Below are positions 16,719 to 26,617 of a stretch of 64,000 nt of DNA, in pieces; position 1 is the stretch's first letter; each line of letters starts with the position of its first letter. A program made the position numbers and the translations under genes. Source of the stretch: an uncultured Sulfolobales archaeon (lineage in GTDB: Archaea > Thermoproteota > Thermoprotei_A > Sulfolobales > NBVN01). The notes below the pieces were generated by a model. That model was not told the origin of the DNA. It worked only from the letters and a program-made list of their open reading frames with translations, and searched no databases. The DNA lies in assembly GCA_938073905.1 (NCBI GenBank), contig CALJEN010000005.1, positions 180,088 to 244,087 on the forward strand. Direction: 5' to 3'.

Positions 16719-17915
16719 GTGGCGATGGAAGTGCAGGGGGTAGTCACCCTAGTACTGGTCGTCGCAGCGATCATAGCTGGCCTGAGAATAGGGCTGGGCC
16801 TCGGACTCTCCATAATGCTCACAGCACTGGGCCTCGGACTCTTCACGAACAGCATAGCGGAGGCTCTCAGGCTCGCAGTCTTAGACGAGGGCGCCTGGAT
16901 ACTTGTTCTCTCGGCTCTCACGATAGCCTCGCTGGCCGAGCTCTACAGAGTCACGAACGCTATCGAGGAGCTCGGAAGGGGGCTCTCAGCTTCCCTCGGG
17001 GATCCGAGGGTGGGACTGGCCGCCATACCGGCGGTCGTCGGGCTAATGCCTATAGCCGGCGGTGCTCTGCTGTCCGCACCGCTGGTGGGCTCCCTCGGTG
17101 CCCCACTAGGTCTCACGGCCGAGGCCTTGGTGTACGTAAACGTGTGGTTCAGACACACGCTCCTCTACTCGTACCCCTTCTCCCAGCTGGCCATAGTCAT
17201 GTCCCAGCTGACCGGGATTCCAGTGCTCACCCTGATGCTACCTACCCTACCCATAACCGCACTGATGGTACTGCTGGGGGCACCCGTCCTCCTGAGAGCT
17301 AGAAGAGCCCGGCTCAGCACGCTTTCGCAAGAGCTCAAGGGAGACCTCAAGGCTCTGGTCCCGCTGGGGATAGCCGTAGCCCTCCTGGTGCCCCTGGTGC
17401 CACTAGTAGGTAACTGGGCCGTCCCTCTGGGATCGTCCCTAGCAATACTCTCTCTAGCGGTTCTAAAGAGAGCGCTGAGACTTTTGCCCAAGGCTGTCCT
17501 CTCGAAGCGCGTGGGCGACATGGTTCTGGCCGTGGTGGCCGTGGTCGTCCTCAGGGAGGTTATATCGCTGAGCGGCCTCGCCGCTGAGCTGGGAGATGTC
17601 GTCTACGGGCTGGGCGGAGCGAAGCTGGCGCTGGCGCTGGTCTCCACCCTGGTCTCGGTAGCCACGGGATCGGTCGTGACCGGGCTCTTCGTCAGCCTAC
17701 CGCTCCTCTCATCGCTTGGTATGAACAGCACTGGCGCTGTGCTCCTCGTGTACACGTATTCCTTTCTAGGATACGTGGCGTCGCCGACGCACCTATGCCT
17801 CCTGTACACAGTCGAGTACTTCAAGGCAGACCTCATCAGCACTTACAAGTACATCCTACCCCCCACGTTGGTAGTCCTCTTGCTGGGATCCGTGTACTAC
17901 CTAGCTCTGGGCTAG
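16719..17915 (+). CDS. DUF401 family integral membrane protein (putative transporter)
   Basis: 398 residues with about ten hydrophobic segments and the family's central motif region GLMPIAGGALLSAPLVGSL followed by NVWFRHTLLYSYPF, which places it in DUF401. This family belongs to the ion-transporter superfamily of permeases and the substrate is not known. A second half repeats the pattern (LVSVATGSVVTGLFVSLPLL and GYVASPTHLCLLYTVEYF). GTG 16719 is about 25 bases after CCTTTAAA (16691), consistent with a leaderless transcript; ATG 16725 is an alternative. Confidence 0.85.
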   Translation: MAMEVQGVVTLVLVVAAIIAGLRIGLGLGLSIMLTALGLGLFTNSIAEALRLAVLDEGAWILVLSALTIASLAELYRVTNAIEELGRGLSASLGDPRVGLAAIPAVVGLMPIAGGALLSAPLVGSLGAPLGLTAEALVYVNVWFRHTLLYSYPFSQLAIVMSQLTGIPVLTLMLPTLPITALMVLLGAPVLLRARRARLSTLSQELKGDLKALVPLGIAVALLVPLVPLVGNWAVPLGSSLAILSLAVLKRALRLLPKAVLSKRVGDMVLAVVAVVVLREVISLSGLAAELGDVVYGLGGAKLALALVSTLVSVATGSVVTGLFVSLPLLSSLGMNSTGAVLLVYTYSFLGYVASPTHLCLLYTVEYFKADLISTYKYILPPTLVVLLLGSVYYLALG

Positions 17916-17923
17916 CTCTCCGC

Positions 17924-19072
17924 CTAGTCTTTCGTGCCCACGCGTAGTGTCGCGGATCTCCTCGCAGTCACCGCTCGGAGGAGCTTCCCGCTCTTCAGAA
18001 TCCCGAGCATGATCCTCGGGTGATCGTCGTAGCCTATCCCCCGGGCCCGGACAGTCACGCGCACGTTGCTGAAGCCGACAGCCTCGGCTAACCTCAGAGC
18101 GGCCTGGACTGATTTAGCGGTTCGGTAGTGCCTCTCCAGCTCACTGCTTAGCGACTCGAGAGACCTCATCAGCCCGTGTCTCCGCTCTACGAACGCCGGT
18201 GCGAGCTTAGAAGCTATTGACGCGGCGTAGAGCCCTCCGCCGCTGAGGCTCTTGACCATAGATACGCTGTCCCCCAACCCGAACGCGCGCTCGTTGTAGG
18301 GTCTGAGAGGGTACCCTCTCAAGACCACTCCTCCGTAGGGCTCGGATAGAGCCCTAGAGCCTCCCACGATTTTCGAGACAACGGTCAACATGAGCCGCAG
18401 GCACTCGCCTGACCAGAGCTCACTGGGGTCGCTCGCGCAGCCCAGGATGACCTTCCTCTCTTCCAAGGGGACTACCCAGGCGAAGCCCCCGTCCATGCGC
18501 CTGAGCATAACGACGAGAACCGAATCTTCTCCGACTGGGAGCCTGCTCCCCGTCTCGAGCTCGACCTGGAGACCCGAGAGAACCTCCGCTCTGCTGGAGA
18601 GCCCGAGGGCTTCGGCGAGCCTCCTGTTGTACCCGGACGCCAGGATCAAGAGGTCGTACTCCCTCGTACCGCTCTTCGAGCGGACGAACCACCTTCCACC
18701 GCGGTAGAGAGCGCCGTAGACCGGATCGCCGAGGGAGAAGTCCACCCCGAGAGACGAGAGCTCTGAGTAGAGCCTCCTCTCCAACCCCACTCTGTCTATC
18801 TTTACGAAGCGTCGGTCCTCGAAGACTATGTCCACGGAGGCCCTGAGCTCCGGGACGAGTATCTTTACAGAAGAGTACTCCCGCAAGACGTACTCTCTAG
18901 CGAAGGGTATCCTGTTGAGGGTCTCTTCGGATACGAGGCCCGTGCAGTGGGGCCTTCCGATGTAGTGCCTGGCCTCGTAGACTCTAAGCGAAGAGCTCGC
19001 CGACCTTCGGAAGACGTGGTATGCTGCGAGGAGCCCGGAGATCCCGGAGCCGATGATAGCGATGGACGTCAC
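17924..19072 (-). CDS. Geranylgeranyl reductase-like FAD-dependent oxidoreductase
   Basis: 382 residues. The N terminus has the dinucleotide-binding motif IAIIGSGISGLLAAYHVF, followed by CTGLVSEETL, a signature of the geranylgeranyl-reductase family that saturates archaeal lipid isoprenoid chains. Further family features are GFAWVVPLEERKVILGCA and the second FAD motif AFGLGDSVSMVKSLSGGGLYAA. Whether it reduces membrane lipids or another prenyl compound is inferred only from the family. Convergent with the DUF401 gene, with eight bases between the stops. Confidence 0.85.
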   Translation of the reverse strand: MTSIAIIGSGISGLLAAYHVFRRSASSSLRVYEARHYIGRPHCTGLVSEETLNRIPFAREYVLREYSSVKILVPELRASVDIVFEDRRFVKIDRVGLERRLYSELSSLGVDFSLGDPVYGALYRGGRWFVRSKSGTREYDLLILASGYNRRLAEALGLSSRAEVLSGLQVELETGSRLPVGEDSVLVVMLRRMDGGFAWVVPLEERKVILGCASDPSELWSGECLRLMLTVVSKIVGGSRALSEPYGGVVLRGYPLRPYNERAFGLGDSVSMVKSLSGGGLYAASIASKLAPAFVERRHGLMRSLESLSSELERHYRTAKSVQAALRLAEAVGFSNVRVTVRARGIGYDDHPRIMLGILKSGKLLRAVTARRSATLRVGTKD

Positions 19073-19193
19073 CAGAGCTCACCACGATGGCTCGTTCGCT
19101 CAGCAATAATTCCCGCCGCCTTACCGAGGACTTCGGGGCGGCTGTTCCGCCCCCGTCCACCGGACTTTTAAGGACTAATCGGCTAGCGCCACG

Positions 19194-19451
19194 GTGAGCA
19201 CTCGAGTGGGCGTTAGGGCGTACATACTGGCTACGACGAGCCTTGGAAGCGAATACGACGTCCTGGAGTACGTGCTGAAGAGCCTGGCGACAAACGCCAA
19301 AATCGAGGCAGACGTAGTCTACGGGGCTTTCGACTTGATAGTGATCGTCGAAGCGCCAGACCTCGGTACCCTCGACGAGATAGTCACGAAGCTGAGGAAG
19401 CACCCCAAGATAGTGAGGTCGGTGACCCTCATCTCCTCGAGGGCTAGGTGA
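19194..19451 (+). CDS. Stand-alone Lrp/AsnC ligand-binding (RAM) domain protein
   Basis: 85 residues that match only the C-terminal sensor domain of Lrp/AsnC regulators: an alternating beta-alpha ferredoxin-like fold with VRAYILATTSLGSEYDVLEY and DLIVIVEAPDLGTLDEIV. There is no helix-turn-helix. Such single-domain proteins form oligomers that bind amino acids and may modulate full-length Lrp proteins. GTG 19194 follows a CTTTTAAG box at about 19163, again near leaderless. Confidence 0.88.
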   Translation: MSTRVGVRAYILATTSLGSEYDVLEYVLKSLATNAKIEADVVYGAFDLIVIVEAPDLGTLDEIVTKLRKHPKIVRSVTLISSRAR

Positions 19452-19503
19452 CGGGAGAAAGAATTTAATTTATCGGGGGGTTACCTGAGGGGTTAGCGTA
19501 AGT

Positions 19504-20952
19504 ATGGGGGTCTATAGAGATCTAGGCAGGGACTTCGACGAGTGGTTCGACTGGATAATACGCGAGGCAGAGGTCTACGACTACGGGAGATACCCGGTAA
19601 AGGGCATGGGTGTCTGGTTGCCCTACGGCTTCAAGATCAGGAAGCACGTCGTAGAGCTGATGAGGAGCCTTCTCGACTCCACGGGCCATGAGGAGATACT
19701 GCTCCCGATCCTGATACCGGACGGCATCCTCGCCAAGGAGTCCGAGCACGTGCACGGCTTCGAAGACCAGGTCTACTGGGTCACTCACGGAGGCCTCGCA
19801 CCGCTGGACGTGAAGCTGGCGCTGAGACCGACCAGCGAGACACCCCTCTCGTACCTGGAGTCTCTGTGGATCAAGAGCTACAGGCAGCTGCCGAAGAAGT
19901 ACTACCAGGTCGTGAGCGTGTTCAGGTACGAGACGGGCGCCACGAGGGCCATGATAAGAGTGCGCGAGGTGTCAACGTTCAAGGAGGCACACACCCTCCA
20001 CGCGACGTACGAAGACTCCGAGAGGCAGGTGGTGGAGGCCGTCGAGATCTACAGCACCTTCTTCAGGGAGCTCGGAATACCCTTCCTCGTCTCCAAGAGG
20101 CCCGAGTGGGACAAGTTCCCCGGAGCCATATACACGATAGCCTTCGACACCCTGATGCCCGACGGCAGGACACTGCAGATAGGGACGGTGCACAACCTGG
20201 GCAGGTCGTTCACTATAGCGTTCAACGTGTGGGTGCACATGCCGGACGGGTCCATGGACTACGGCTGGCAGACGAGCTACGGAATATCGGAGAGAGTGGT
20301 GGCGTCCCTGGTCTCGGTGCACGGGGACTCCGTGGGCCTTAGGCTCCCCTTCAAGTACGCACCGGTGCAGGTCGTGGTAGTCCCCATACCGACCGGTCCC
20401 GAGGAGGCGCGGAGGGAGGTCGCGGCCCTCTGCGAGAGGGTCACTGAGGAGCTGCGTGTCGGAGGGGTGAGGGTAGCTCTAGACGATAGAGAGGACATGA
20501 CTCCCGGGGACAAGTTCTACTACTGGGAGAGGAGGGGGGTGCCGCTGAGGATCGAGATAGGCCCCAGAGAGGTGAGGGAGGGGAGCGTCACGGTGGTGAG
20601 GAGGGACAACAGGTCTAGAGTCTCGGTGAAGCTCGAGGAGCTCGTCAGAGCCGTCGTGGACATCGGCGAGGAGTACGATGAGGCCATTAAGGCCGAAGCT
20701 CTCGAGGGGTTTGGCAAGCGCATTACCAGGATCAGCGACTTGGGCGAGGCCGAGAGGGCCGTAGCCAGCGGACACATAGTGGAGATTCCCTGGTGCGGGA
20801 GGGTCTCGTGTGCGACCGAGATGGAGATCAGAGTCGGTGGAAAGGCCCTGGGGACTCCCCTCAGGACTGACGAGCGGGAAGTAGAGGGGCTGAGCTGCCC
20901 CGTCTGCGGGGACAGGGCCAGGAGCTTAATGAGATTCTCCAAGAGGTACTAG
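19504..20952 (+). CDS. proS: Prolyl-tRNA synthetase (archaeal/eukaryote-type)
   Basis: A class IIa enzyme that charges tRNA-Pro. 482 residues with the motif 2 region [21 protein letters not shown] (read in two parts: [10 protein letters not shown] and [14 protein letters not shown]), motif 3 glycine-rich segment, an anticodon-binding domain (VQVVVVPIP onward) and a C-terminal zinc-like [18 protein letters not shown], typical of the short archaeal form without the bacterial editing insert. ATG 19504 lies about 35 bases downstream of a TTTAATTTAT box. Confidence 0.96.
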   Translation: MGVYRDLGRDFDEWFDWIIREAEVYDYGRYPVKGMGVWLPYGFKIRKHVVELMRSLLDSTGHEEILLPILIPDGILAKESEHVHGFEDQVYWVTHGGLAPLDVKLALRPTSETPLSYLESLWIKSYRQLPKKYYQVVSVFRYETGATRAMIRVREVSTFKEAHTLHATYEDSERQVVEAVEIYSTFFRELGIPFLVSKRPEWDKFPGAIYTIAFDTLMPDGRTLQIGTVHNLGRSFTIAFNVWVHMPDGSMDYGWQTSYGISERVVASLVSVHGDSVGLRLPFKYAPVQVVVVPIPTGPEEARREVAALCERVTEELRVGGVRVALDDREDMTPGDKFYYWERRGVPLRIEIGPREVREGSVTVVRRDNRSRVSVKLEELVRAVVDIGEEYDEAIKAEALEGFGKRITRISDLGEAERAVASGHIVEIPWCGRVSCATEMEIRVGGKALGTPLRTDEREVEGLSCPVCGDRARSLMRFSKRY

Positions 20953-20962
20953 CCGCAAGGCC

Positions 20963-22153
20963 ATGGTCACGAACCTCCCCGCGGAAGCGAGGGTAAGGTG
21001 GGCGAGGTACCTCGAGGCTAGGACTACCGAGGAGAAGATACGCGCTCTAGAGGAGTTCCTCTCGGCAGTCCCCAAGCACAAGGGAACAGAAAACCTGGTC
21101 GCGTGGGTCAGGAGGAAGCTCTCCGAGCTCAGAGAGGAGCTCGAGGATAGCAGGCGCAGGAGGAGCGGCGGTCCGTCGTTCTTCGTAGAGAAGCACGGAG
21201 TGGCCCAGGTGCTCCTCCTCGGCTTCACGCAGTCCGGCAAGAGCTCCCTCTTCAACGCTCTCACCAACGCCAAGTCCGCGGTCACTGGTCTGCCCTACAC
21301 GACGATGTCTCCTGTCCCTGGGATGATGCCGTTCGAAGACGTGCAGATCCAGCTCGTCGACGCACCACCGTTCGTTCCGGGAGCCAGCTCCGGGAAGGTT
21401 TCCTGGGGAGCGAGGCTGGTGGGGCTGGCTCGCAACGCCGACGCTCTTCTCGTAGTCCTCGACGCTACGGCCGACCCGCTGGAGCAGTACCGGTGCGTGT
21501 TGGGGGAGCTCGAAGAAGCGGGTATAGTGCTCAGGAAGCCCAGAGGCAGAGTCCAGGTGGAGAGGAGCAAGGCCTACCAGGGGATCAGGTTGGTCAGGAT
21601 GGGCAGGATCGTAGACGGGACCGAGGACGACGTGAGGAAGCTGCTCGAGTCCTACAGGGTGTACGGCGCCCTCGTGAAGATCTACGGTGAGGTCTCTCTG
21701 GACGACGTCGAGAAGGCTCTGTTCGAGTCCGCGGTGTACAAGCCTTCGCTAGCTCTGCTCAACAAGGTGGATGCCGTGGACAGCGCCACGCTAGGGAGAC
21801 ATATAGAGGGGCTGAGAGCCGCGAACCCCCACGTCCAGGTGGTGCCGGTGTCCGCGGTCACGAAAGAGGGACTCGACCTAATACCCAAGGCCGTCTTCAG
21901 CATCCTGGAGCTCATCCGAGTATACACCAAGGAGCCCAACTCCAGGGAGCCGTCCAGGGAGCCCCTAGTGCTGCCGAGAGGCTCAAGCGTCGAGGACGCC
22001 GTTAGGATGCTAAGGGAGGAGTACCTGAAGTACTTCAAGTATGCGAGGGTCTGGGGTCCCTCGGCCAAATACCCGGGCGAGAGGGTCGGGCTGAGCCACG
22101 CACTCTCCGACGGGGACGTCATCGAGATAAGAACGCACATCCGAGGTATCTGA
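20963..22153 (+). CDS. DRG/Obg-type GTP-binding protein with TGS domain
   Basis: A 396-residue GTPase. G1 is GFTQSGKSSLF, switch I is YTTMSPVPGMM, G3 is DAPPF where most GTPases have DxPG, and G4 is NKVD. A C-terminal TGS domain (about residues 325-396) ends with DGDVIEIRTH. The family contacts ribosomes and translation factors. The gene starts 10 bases after the proS stop in the same direction, so the two are probably cotranscribed. The departure at G3 may affect GTP hydrolysis; this is inference. Confidence 0.88.
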   Translation: MVTNLPAEARVRWARYLEARTTEEKIRALEEFLSAVPKHKGTENLVAWVRRKLSELREELEDSRRRRSGGPSFFVEKHGVAQVLLLGFTQSGKSSLFNALTNAKSAVTGLPYTTMSPVPGMMPFEDVQIQLVDAPPFVPGASSGKVSWGARLVGLARNADALLVVLDATADPLEQYRCVLGELEEAGIVLRKPRGRVQVERSKAYQGIRLVRMGRIVDGTEDDVRKLLESYRVYGALVKIYGEVSLDDVEKALFESAVYKPSLALLNKVDAVDSATLGRHIEGLRAANPHVQVVPVSAVTKEGLDLIPKAVFSILELIRVYTKEPNSREPSREPLVLPRGSSVEDAVRMLREEYLKYFKYARVWGPSAKYPGERVGLSHALSDGDVIEIRTHIRGI

Positions 22154-22357
22154 GGGAGGCCACTCCCCACTTCCGGCGGGAAGAGTCCTCGCGTGTCACC
22201 AGTCCGCCGAGAGAGCCCCGAGACGCTCTGCCTCGACACGCGCCCTCACGGGTCGCCCCGGAGAACGGCCCACTTATCGCGCGGGCTCTCCCAGGCGATT
22301 CTCTAAGTTCTCGAGCCCCCCATGTCCCGGATATATTTTGAGAGCCGCTACTGACTC

Positions 22358-23770
22358 GTGGTGTATGCCGTGCACATGAACGTGGACGAGGCGCGCTGGG
22401 TTCTCGAGGAGGCCCTGAAGAGGGGGGCCGACCAGGCCACCGTCAGGCTCCAGGAGAGGGTCTACGAGCTCATAGTCTACGATACCGGGACTCTGAGGAG
22501 CTACACTACGAGCAGAACTGTGGGAGTGGGGGTCAGGGCCGTCGTGGGAGGAGGCTTCGGCTACGCCTACACTACCTCCCTGGACAAGGAGAGCGTGCTC
22601 GGGACGATCGATAGGGCTATCGCCATAGCCAGGGTGGCGAACAGGTACGGGAGGAAGACCTTCGCACCGCTCTCCCCGGTCAGGGACAGGTACGTGACCG
22701 AGTTCAAGGTGGACCCGCACTACGTCGACCCGGAGACGAAGGTGGGCCTCGTGAGAGACGTGAACACCGGCAGCATCAAGCGCGAGGGCATAGTCTCGGC
22801 CGTAACCCGCCTCGGCCTGGAGCGGGACAGAAGGCTCGTGCTGACCAGCGAGGGCGCGGAGGTCAATGTCGACGTGATGGGGGTGGGCTTCGCCCACATG
22901 GCCGTGGCCAAGTACGGTGCGGTCATAGAGAGGGTGAGCGACAGCGAGTCCCACATCGGGGGCTACGAGCACATCGAGAAGAGGGACTGGAGCAAGTTCG
23001 CGGAGGAGATAGACGAGCTGGCACTGAAGGCCGTGCAGTCCAAGACTCCACCGCCGGGACCGTACGTAGCCGTGGTCGACAACGAGGTGGTGGGACTCCT
23101 CCTCCACGAAGCCTTCGGTCACGCTAGCGAGGGCGACGGAGTGGTGACCGGGGCCTCCATACTCAAGGGCAGGATAGGCGAGAGGGTGGCCAGCGAGCTC
23201 GTGACGATAGTGGACGCCGGCCTGGTCGAGGGAGGGTACCCGGTGCCCTACGACGACGAGGGGGTGCCCAAGAGGAAGACCGTCATAGTCGAGAGGGGAG
23301 TCCTCAGGAGGTATCTCACCAGCAGGGACACCTCGCCGGAGCTCGGCGTCGAGCTGACGGGGAACGCGAGAGCCCAGGACGTGACGTTCGACGTCCTCGT
23401 CAGGCAGACGAACTACTACGCCGAGCCCGGGGACTGGAAGGTGGAGGAGCTCTTCGAGGGGATACCCTTCGGCATATACCTGAAGGGTCGGGGAGCCATG
23501 GGGGGTCAGGTGAACCCGTCTGTGGGGACGTACACGTTCAGCATAGGTCCCTCCTACATAATAAAGAACGGTGAGCCGGTGGAGCTCGTCAGGGGTGTCA
23601 TCGTCAGCGGCAACATACTCGAGACCCTGAGGGAGGTCGACGCGGTCGCCAAAGACCTCAAGATAACCACCAGCATCTTCGGGGGCTGCGGCAAGGGCGC
23701 TCAGACGGTGAGGGTGGGAGACGGGGGTCCGCACCTGCGGACCAGGAAGATAGTCGTTGGGGGTGGATAG
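22358..23770 (+). CDS. tldD: TldD/PmbA family metalloprotease subunit
   Basis: 470 residues with the TldD-type metal motif HEAFGHASEGD in the N-domain-to-core junction, the only copy of HExxxH in the pair. With its partner it forms a protease that digests unfolded or modified peptides. The glycine-rich C-terminal IFGGCGKGAQTVRVGDGGPH is typical. A GGATATATTT box (about 22329-22338) puts the transcript start at GTG 22358 itself, so the mRNA looks leaderless. Followed immediately by tldE. Confidence 0.93.
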   Translation: MVYAVHMNVDEARWVLEEALKRGADQATVRLQERVYELIVYDTGTLRSYTTSRTVGVGVRAVVGGGFGYAYTTSLDKESVLGTIDRAIAIARVANRYGRKTFAPLSPVRDRYVTEFKVDPHYVDPETKVGLVRDVNTGSIKREGIVSAVTRLGLERDRRLVLTSEGAEVNVDVMGVGFAHMAVAKYGAVIERVSDSESHIGGYEHIEKRDWSKFAEEIDELALKAVQSKTPPPGPYVAVVDNEVVGLLLHEAFGHASEGDGVVTGASILKGRIGERVASELVTIVDAGLVEGGYPVPYDDEGVPKRKTVIVERGVLRRYLTSRDTSPELGVELTGNARAQDVTFDVLVRQTNYYAEPGDWKVEELFEGIPFGIYLKGRGAMGGQVNPSVGTYTFSIGPSYIIKNGEPVELVRGVIVSGNILETLREVDAVAKDLKITTSIFGGCGKGAQTVRVGDGGPHLRTRKIVVGGG

Positions 23771-23771
23771 G

Positions 23772-25115
23772 ATGATAGAGAGCATCGTGGAGAGGGGCGT
23801 GAAGACCGGTACGAGGCTGGGGGCAAGCGAGGTCGAGGTCTACGCCATCAGGAGGAGGGAGGTAGACATTACGGGGACGAACAGAGGCATCGAGAGGATA
23901 TCTTCGGGAGAGCAAGTGGACGTGGGCGTCAGGGTAGCCGTAGGCAAGAGGGTGACAGTCCAGGGCGGCATGGTATCGCGAGTCGAGGACATAGACCCGA
24001 TAGTGGAGACGGCCGTCAAGATCGCTAGGGTTCTCCCCGAGGACCCGCAGTGGGTCTCCCTACCGAAGAGGCTGGGCAGGTCGCGCGTGGAGGAGACCGT
24101 AGACCGCAGAATCAAGGAGCCGGACTTAGAGTACTTCGTGGAGGTCGTCCGCCTCCTCCTGAGGAGACCGAGCGAGATAGACAGGAGAGCGTTCGCGAGT
24201 GCGGCCAGCGCGCGGCTGGCTACCGTGGAGAGGGCCATAGGGAACAGCTACGGGGAGCTCCAGGCGGAGGAGGGCACCTGGATAGGCGTATTCGTGAGCG
24301 TCAAGGCGACGGAGGCAGGCGAGGAGTCGGGCTACTACGAATCCTACTCGGCGCTGACCCTGGCCAGGCTCGACCCGGACGCCATGGCTAGCAGGGCTAC
24401 CGAGGTCGCCGTCAAGACCCTCGGTGCCAGGAGGATGGCCACCGGCACCTACGAGGTGGTCCTGGTGCCCAGGATCTTCGCCACCGTCCTCTCGTCCCTC
24501 ATAGTGCCGGCCATCTGCGCAGACTCCGTGCAGAAGGGCAGGTCTCCGCTCAAGGGCAAGGTGGACACCAAGGTGCTCTCCGAGAACTTGACCATAGTGG
24601 ACGACGGCACCTACCCCGGTCTCATGGGGACCAGGAGCTTCGACGACGAGGGTGTCCCGACCGGGAGAAAGACGGTGTTCGACAGGGGCCTCCTCAGGGG
24701 CTTCCTCTACGACACATACACGGCCCTCGTCGAGGGGAAGAGCTCGACAGGCAACGCGTTCAGGAGAGCCCCGTACTCTACGCCGGCGCCGTGGGTCTCC
24801 AACCTGCTAGTGGAGCCCGGAAAGGGAAGTCTGGACGACCTCGTCAGGGACCTCAGGAGAGGGCTCGTGGTCTACGCTACCATCGGGGAGTGGCTCTCCA
24901 ACCCGGTCAGCGGACTGCTCAACGCCACCGTGACCAACGGGATCTACGTTGAGAACGGTGAGGAGAAGCACCCGGTGAAGGGAGTAGTGCTGTCCGGCAA
25001 CGTGTACGAAGCGCTCGGGTCGATGGAGCTCAGGGTCTCGGGAACGACCGAGAGCTTCGACAGGTTCGTAGTGCCAGCGGTCTACATACCCAAGATCGTC
25101 CTGGCTGGAGAGTAG
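23772..25115 (+). CDS. tldE: TldE/PmbA family protein, partner of TldD
   Basis: 447 residues, same fold as the upstream gene but without the HExxxH motif, as expected for the non-catalytic TldE subunit. Family segments include KTVFDRGLLRGFLYDTYTA and the closing VKGVVLSGNVYEALGSMELR. ATG 23772 is chosen over TTG 23757: it is one base after the tldD stop and preceded by a GGGGGTGG ribosome-binding site inside the end of tldD, showing translational coupling. Confidence 0.92.
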   Translation: MIESIVERGVKTGTRLGASEVEVYAIRRREVDITGTNRGIERISSGEQVDVGVRVAVGKRVTVQGGMVSRVEDIDPIVETAVKIARVLPEDPQWVSLPKRLGRSRVEETVDRRIKEPDLEYFVEVVRLLLRRPSEIDRRAFASAASARLATVERAIGNSYGELQAEEGTWIGVFVSVKATEAGEESGYYESYSALTLARLDPDAMASRATEVAVKTLGARRMATGTYEVVLVPRIFATVLSSLIVPAICADSVQKGRSPLKGKVDTKVLSENLTIVDDGTYPGLMGTRSFDDEGVPTGRKTVFDRGLLRGFLYDTYTALVEGKSSTGNAFRRAPYSTPAPWVSNLLVEPGKGSLDDLVRDLRRGLVVYATIGEWLSNPVSGLLNATVTNGIYVENGEEKHPVKGVVLSGNVYEALGSMELRVSGTTESFDRFVVPAVYIPKIVLAGE

Positions 25116-25288
25116 ATCCGCGCGCGGAGAGCTCCCCGGCTCAGCTGGTTTTTGGTCGAGTCCTCGACTCCACGCAAGGCGCTTCTCCGAGCCCGCCAGA
25201 GCCCGCAGCTTCGGCGACAAAGCATCCGCGGTCCACATCCCGGTGCGCCCGGAGGCAGCTCTGGGTACGTCCGGGTCGCCCGAGCGGC

Positions 25289-25726
25289 CTAGATGTCCAG
25301 AACGAACCTGAGTATCCACCTACCGTCGGACTGCAGTACTTCCATCAGCGAGTAGGTGACTGCCTTGACCTCCATCCTCGCCTCGTGCTTCTGCGGGTCG
25401 AAGCCCTCTCCCCAGCAGACGGCTCTAAACGCGAAGCCCTCGCCCTCCCTCCTGACGTACTCGACCCCGATCCGGCCGAACACGAGGCCAGACCTCCCGT
25501 ACTCTACCAGGAGGTCTTCGAGCCATCTGTAGAGGGCGTTCTCGAGGTCGAACCCGCTGTCCTCTATCACCCGGGAGACCCTCGGCTCGACCCTGCTGGT
25601 GTCGGTCATCACCTCGAAGAGGGCTATGCCGGCCAGCTCGAAGGCCCTCTCGAGGCTCTCGCCGCACACCTCGACGTAGGCGTCGGCGGTGTGCTCGAGG
25701 AACCTGTAGTAGTCGCAGGTGGTCAC
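25289..25726 (-). CDS. Archease, RtcB activator
   Basis: A 145-residue archease. Conserved acidic and histidine residues are visible in RFLEHTADAYVEVCGES and in the C-terminal VKAVTYSLMEVL...RFVLDI. Archease binds metal and speeds guanylylation and turnover of the RNA ligase RtcB, which is encoded at 40905-42383 in this window, so a working partner is present. It follows the DUF72 gene after three bases, in the same direction. Confidence 0.95.
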   Translation of the reverse strand: MTTCDYYRFLEHTADAYVEVCGESLERAFELAGIALFEVMTDTSRVEPRVSRVIEDSGFDLENALYRWLEDLLVEYGRSGLVFGRIGVEYVRREGEGFAFRAVCWGEGFDPQKHEARMEVKAVTYSLMEVLQSDGRWILRFVLDI

Positions 25727-25729
25727 GGA

Positions 25730-26473
25730 TCACACCTCGCAGAGCGAGGAGAACCTCTGCGAGTCCCAAGCCATCGAGACGTTGTTGAACAGCACGTAGA
25801 CCTCTCTGGACTCCCTGACCGCATCCCTCACCACCCCGCAGAGTGTCAGCAGGTCTTCGTCGGTGTACCTGTAGCCGTAGTTGACCTCCCTCCCCCCGAT
25901 CCCGTGGAGCCTGAAGTAGCTCACCTCCTTCACTAGCGCGGGCCTGGACCTGAAGGGGTCTACGACGTGTACGAGGTTTCTGCACGATCCGACGATCTCC
26001 CCGACCTTGTGCGGGTTCTCTGCCCACGTGCCTCTGGGCTCCCAGCCTACCACGAACCCGCTCTCAACGGTTGCCGAGAAGAACTCCATGGCGTTCCTGA
26101 AGTTCTCCTCGGAGAACCCGAAGGAGGGTGGAGTCTGGACCACCACGACTCTGGCCCCCAATATCCTGGCCCTCCGCACTACCTCCTCCCACAGCTCCAG
26201 GTTCTCCCCGGTGGGTCTGAGGTGCCCTATCCTGCCCCTCAGGGACTCGTCCGGTCTGCTCCTGGACCTCCGCCAGGTCGGCGAGTCGAGGTCGTGAGTG
26301 ATCCCCTGGTAGGCCTTCATGTTGAACACGAAGCCCTCGGGGGACTCCCCGCGGAGCTTCCTGAGCCTGTCCTCGGGGACCAGCTCGTAGAACGTCTCCT
26401 GGAGCTCGACCGTTCTGAACGTGGTGTAGTACTTCGACCTGCTCACGCAGTAGCCGCAGCAGCCCACGTACAC
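25730..26473 (-). CDS. DUF72 family protein
   Basis: 247 residues from GTG 26473. The fold is a TIM-barrel-like DUF72 protein: VYVGCCGYCVSRSKYYTTFRTVELQETFYE at the N terminus in outline, GFVFNMKAYQGITHD, VVVVQTPPSF and a late YFRLHG. Function is not established. The start is preferred over the longer frame because GGATATATTC (about 26503-26512) is a TATA-like box inside it. Archease follows three bases downstream, giving a two-gene unit. Confidence 0.85.
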   Translation of the reverse strand: MYVGCCGYCVSRSKYYTTFRTVELQETFYELVPEDRLRKLRGESPEGFVFNMKAYQGITHDLDSPTWRRSRSRPDESLRGRIGHLRPTGENLELWEEVVRRARILGARVVVVQTPPSFGFSEENFRNAMEFFSATVESGFVVGWEPRGTWAENPHKVGEIVGSCRNLVHVVDPFRSRPALVKEVSYFRLHGIGGREVNYGYRYTDEDLLTLCGVVRDAVRESREVYVLFNNVSMAWDSQRFSSLCEV

Positions 26474-26617
26474 CAAGAGCTCCCACCGACATGTGGAGCG
26501 GAGTCGAATATATCCACCCCGGAGCACCCTCCGGTCGGATCGCGGAGGGGCTTCCGAGACGAACCGGCGCCTTCGCTAATTTAATCCCAGAGTCCCGAGT
26601 CTCGCCGGGCGCTCCCG

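Noticed and set aside
22274..23785. Long open frame on the minus strand opposite tldD
   Set aside because: It is a GC-driven shadow of tldD with histidine-rich low-complexity sequence and no promoter; many such frames occur opposite the real genes.
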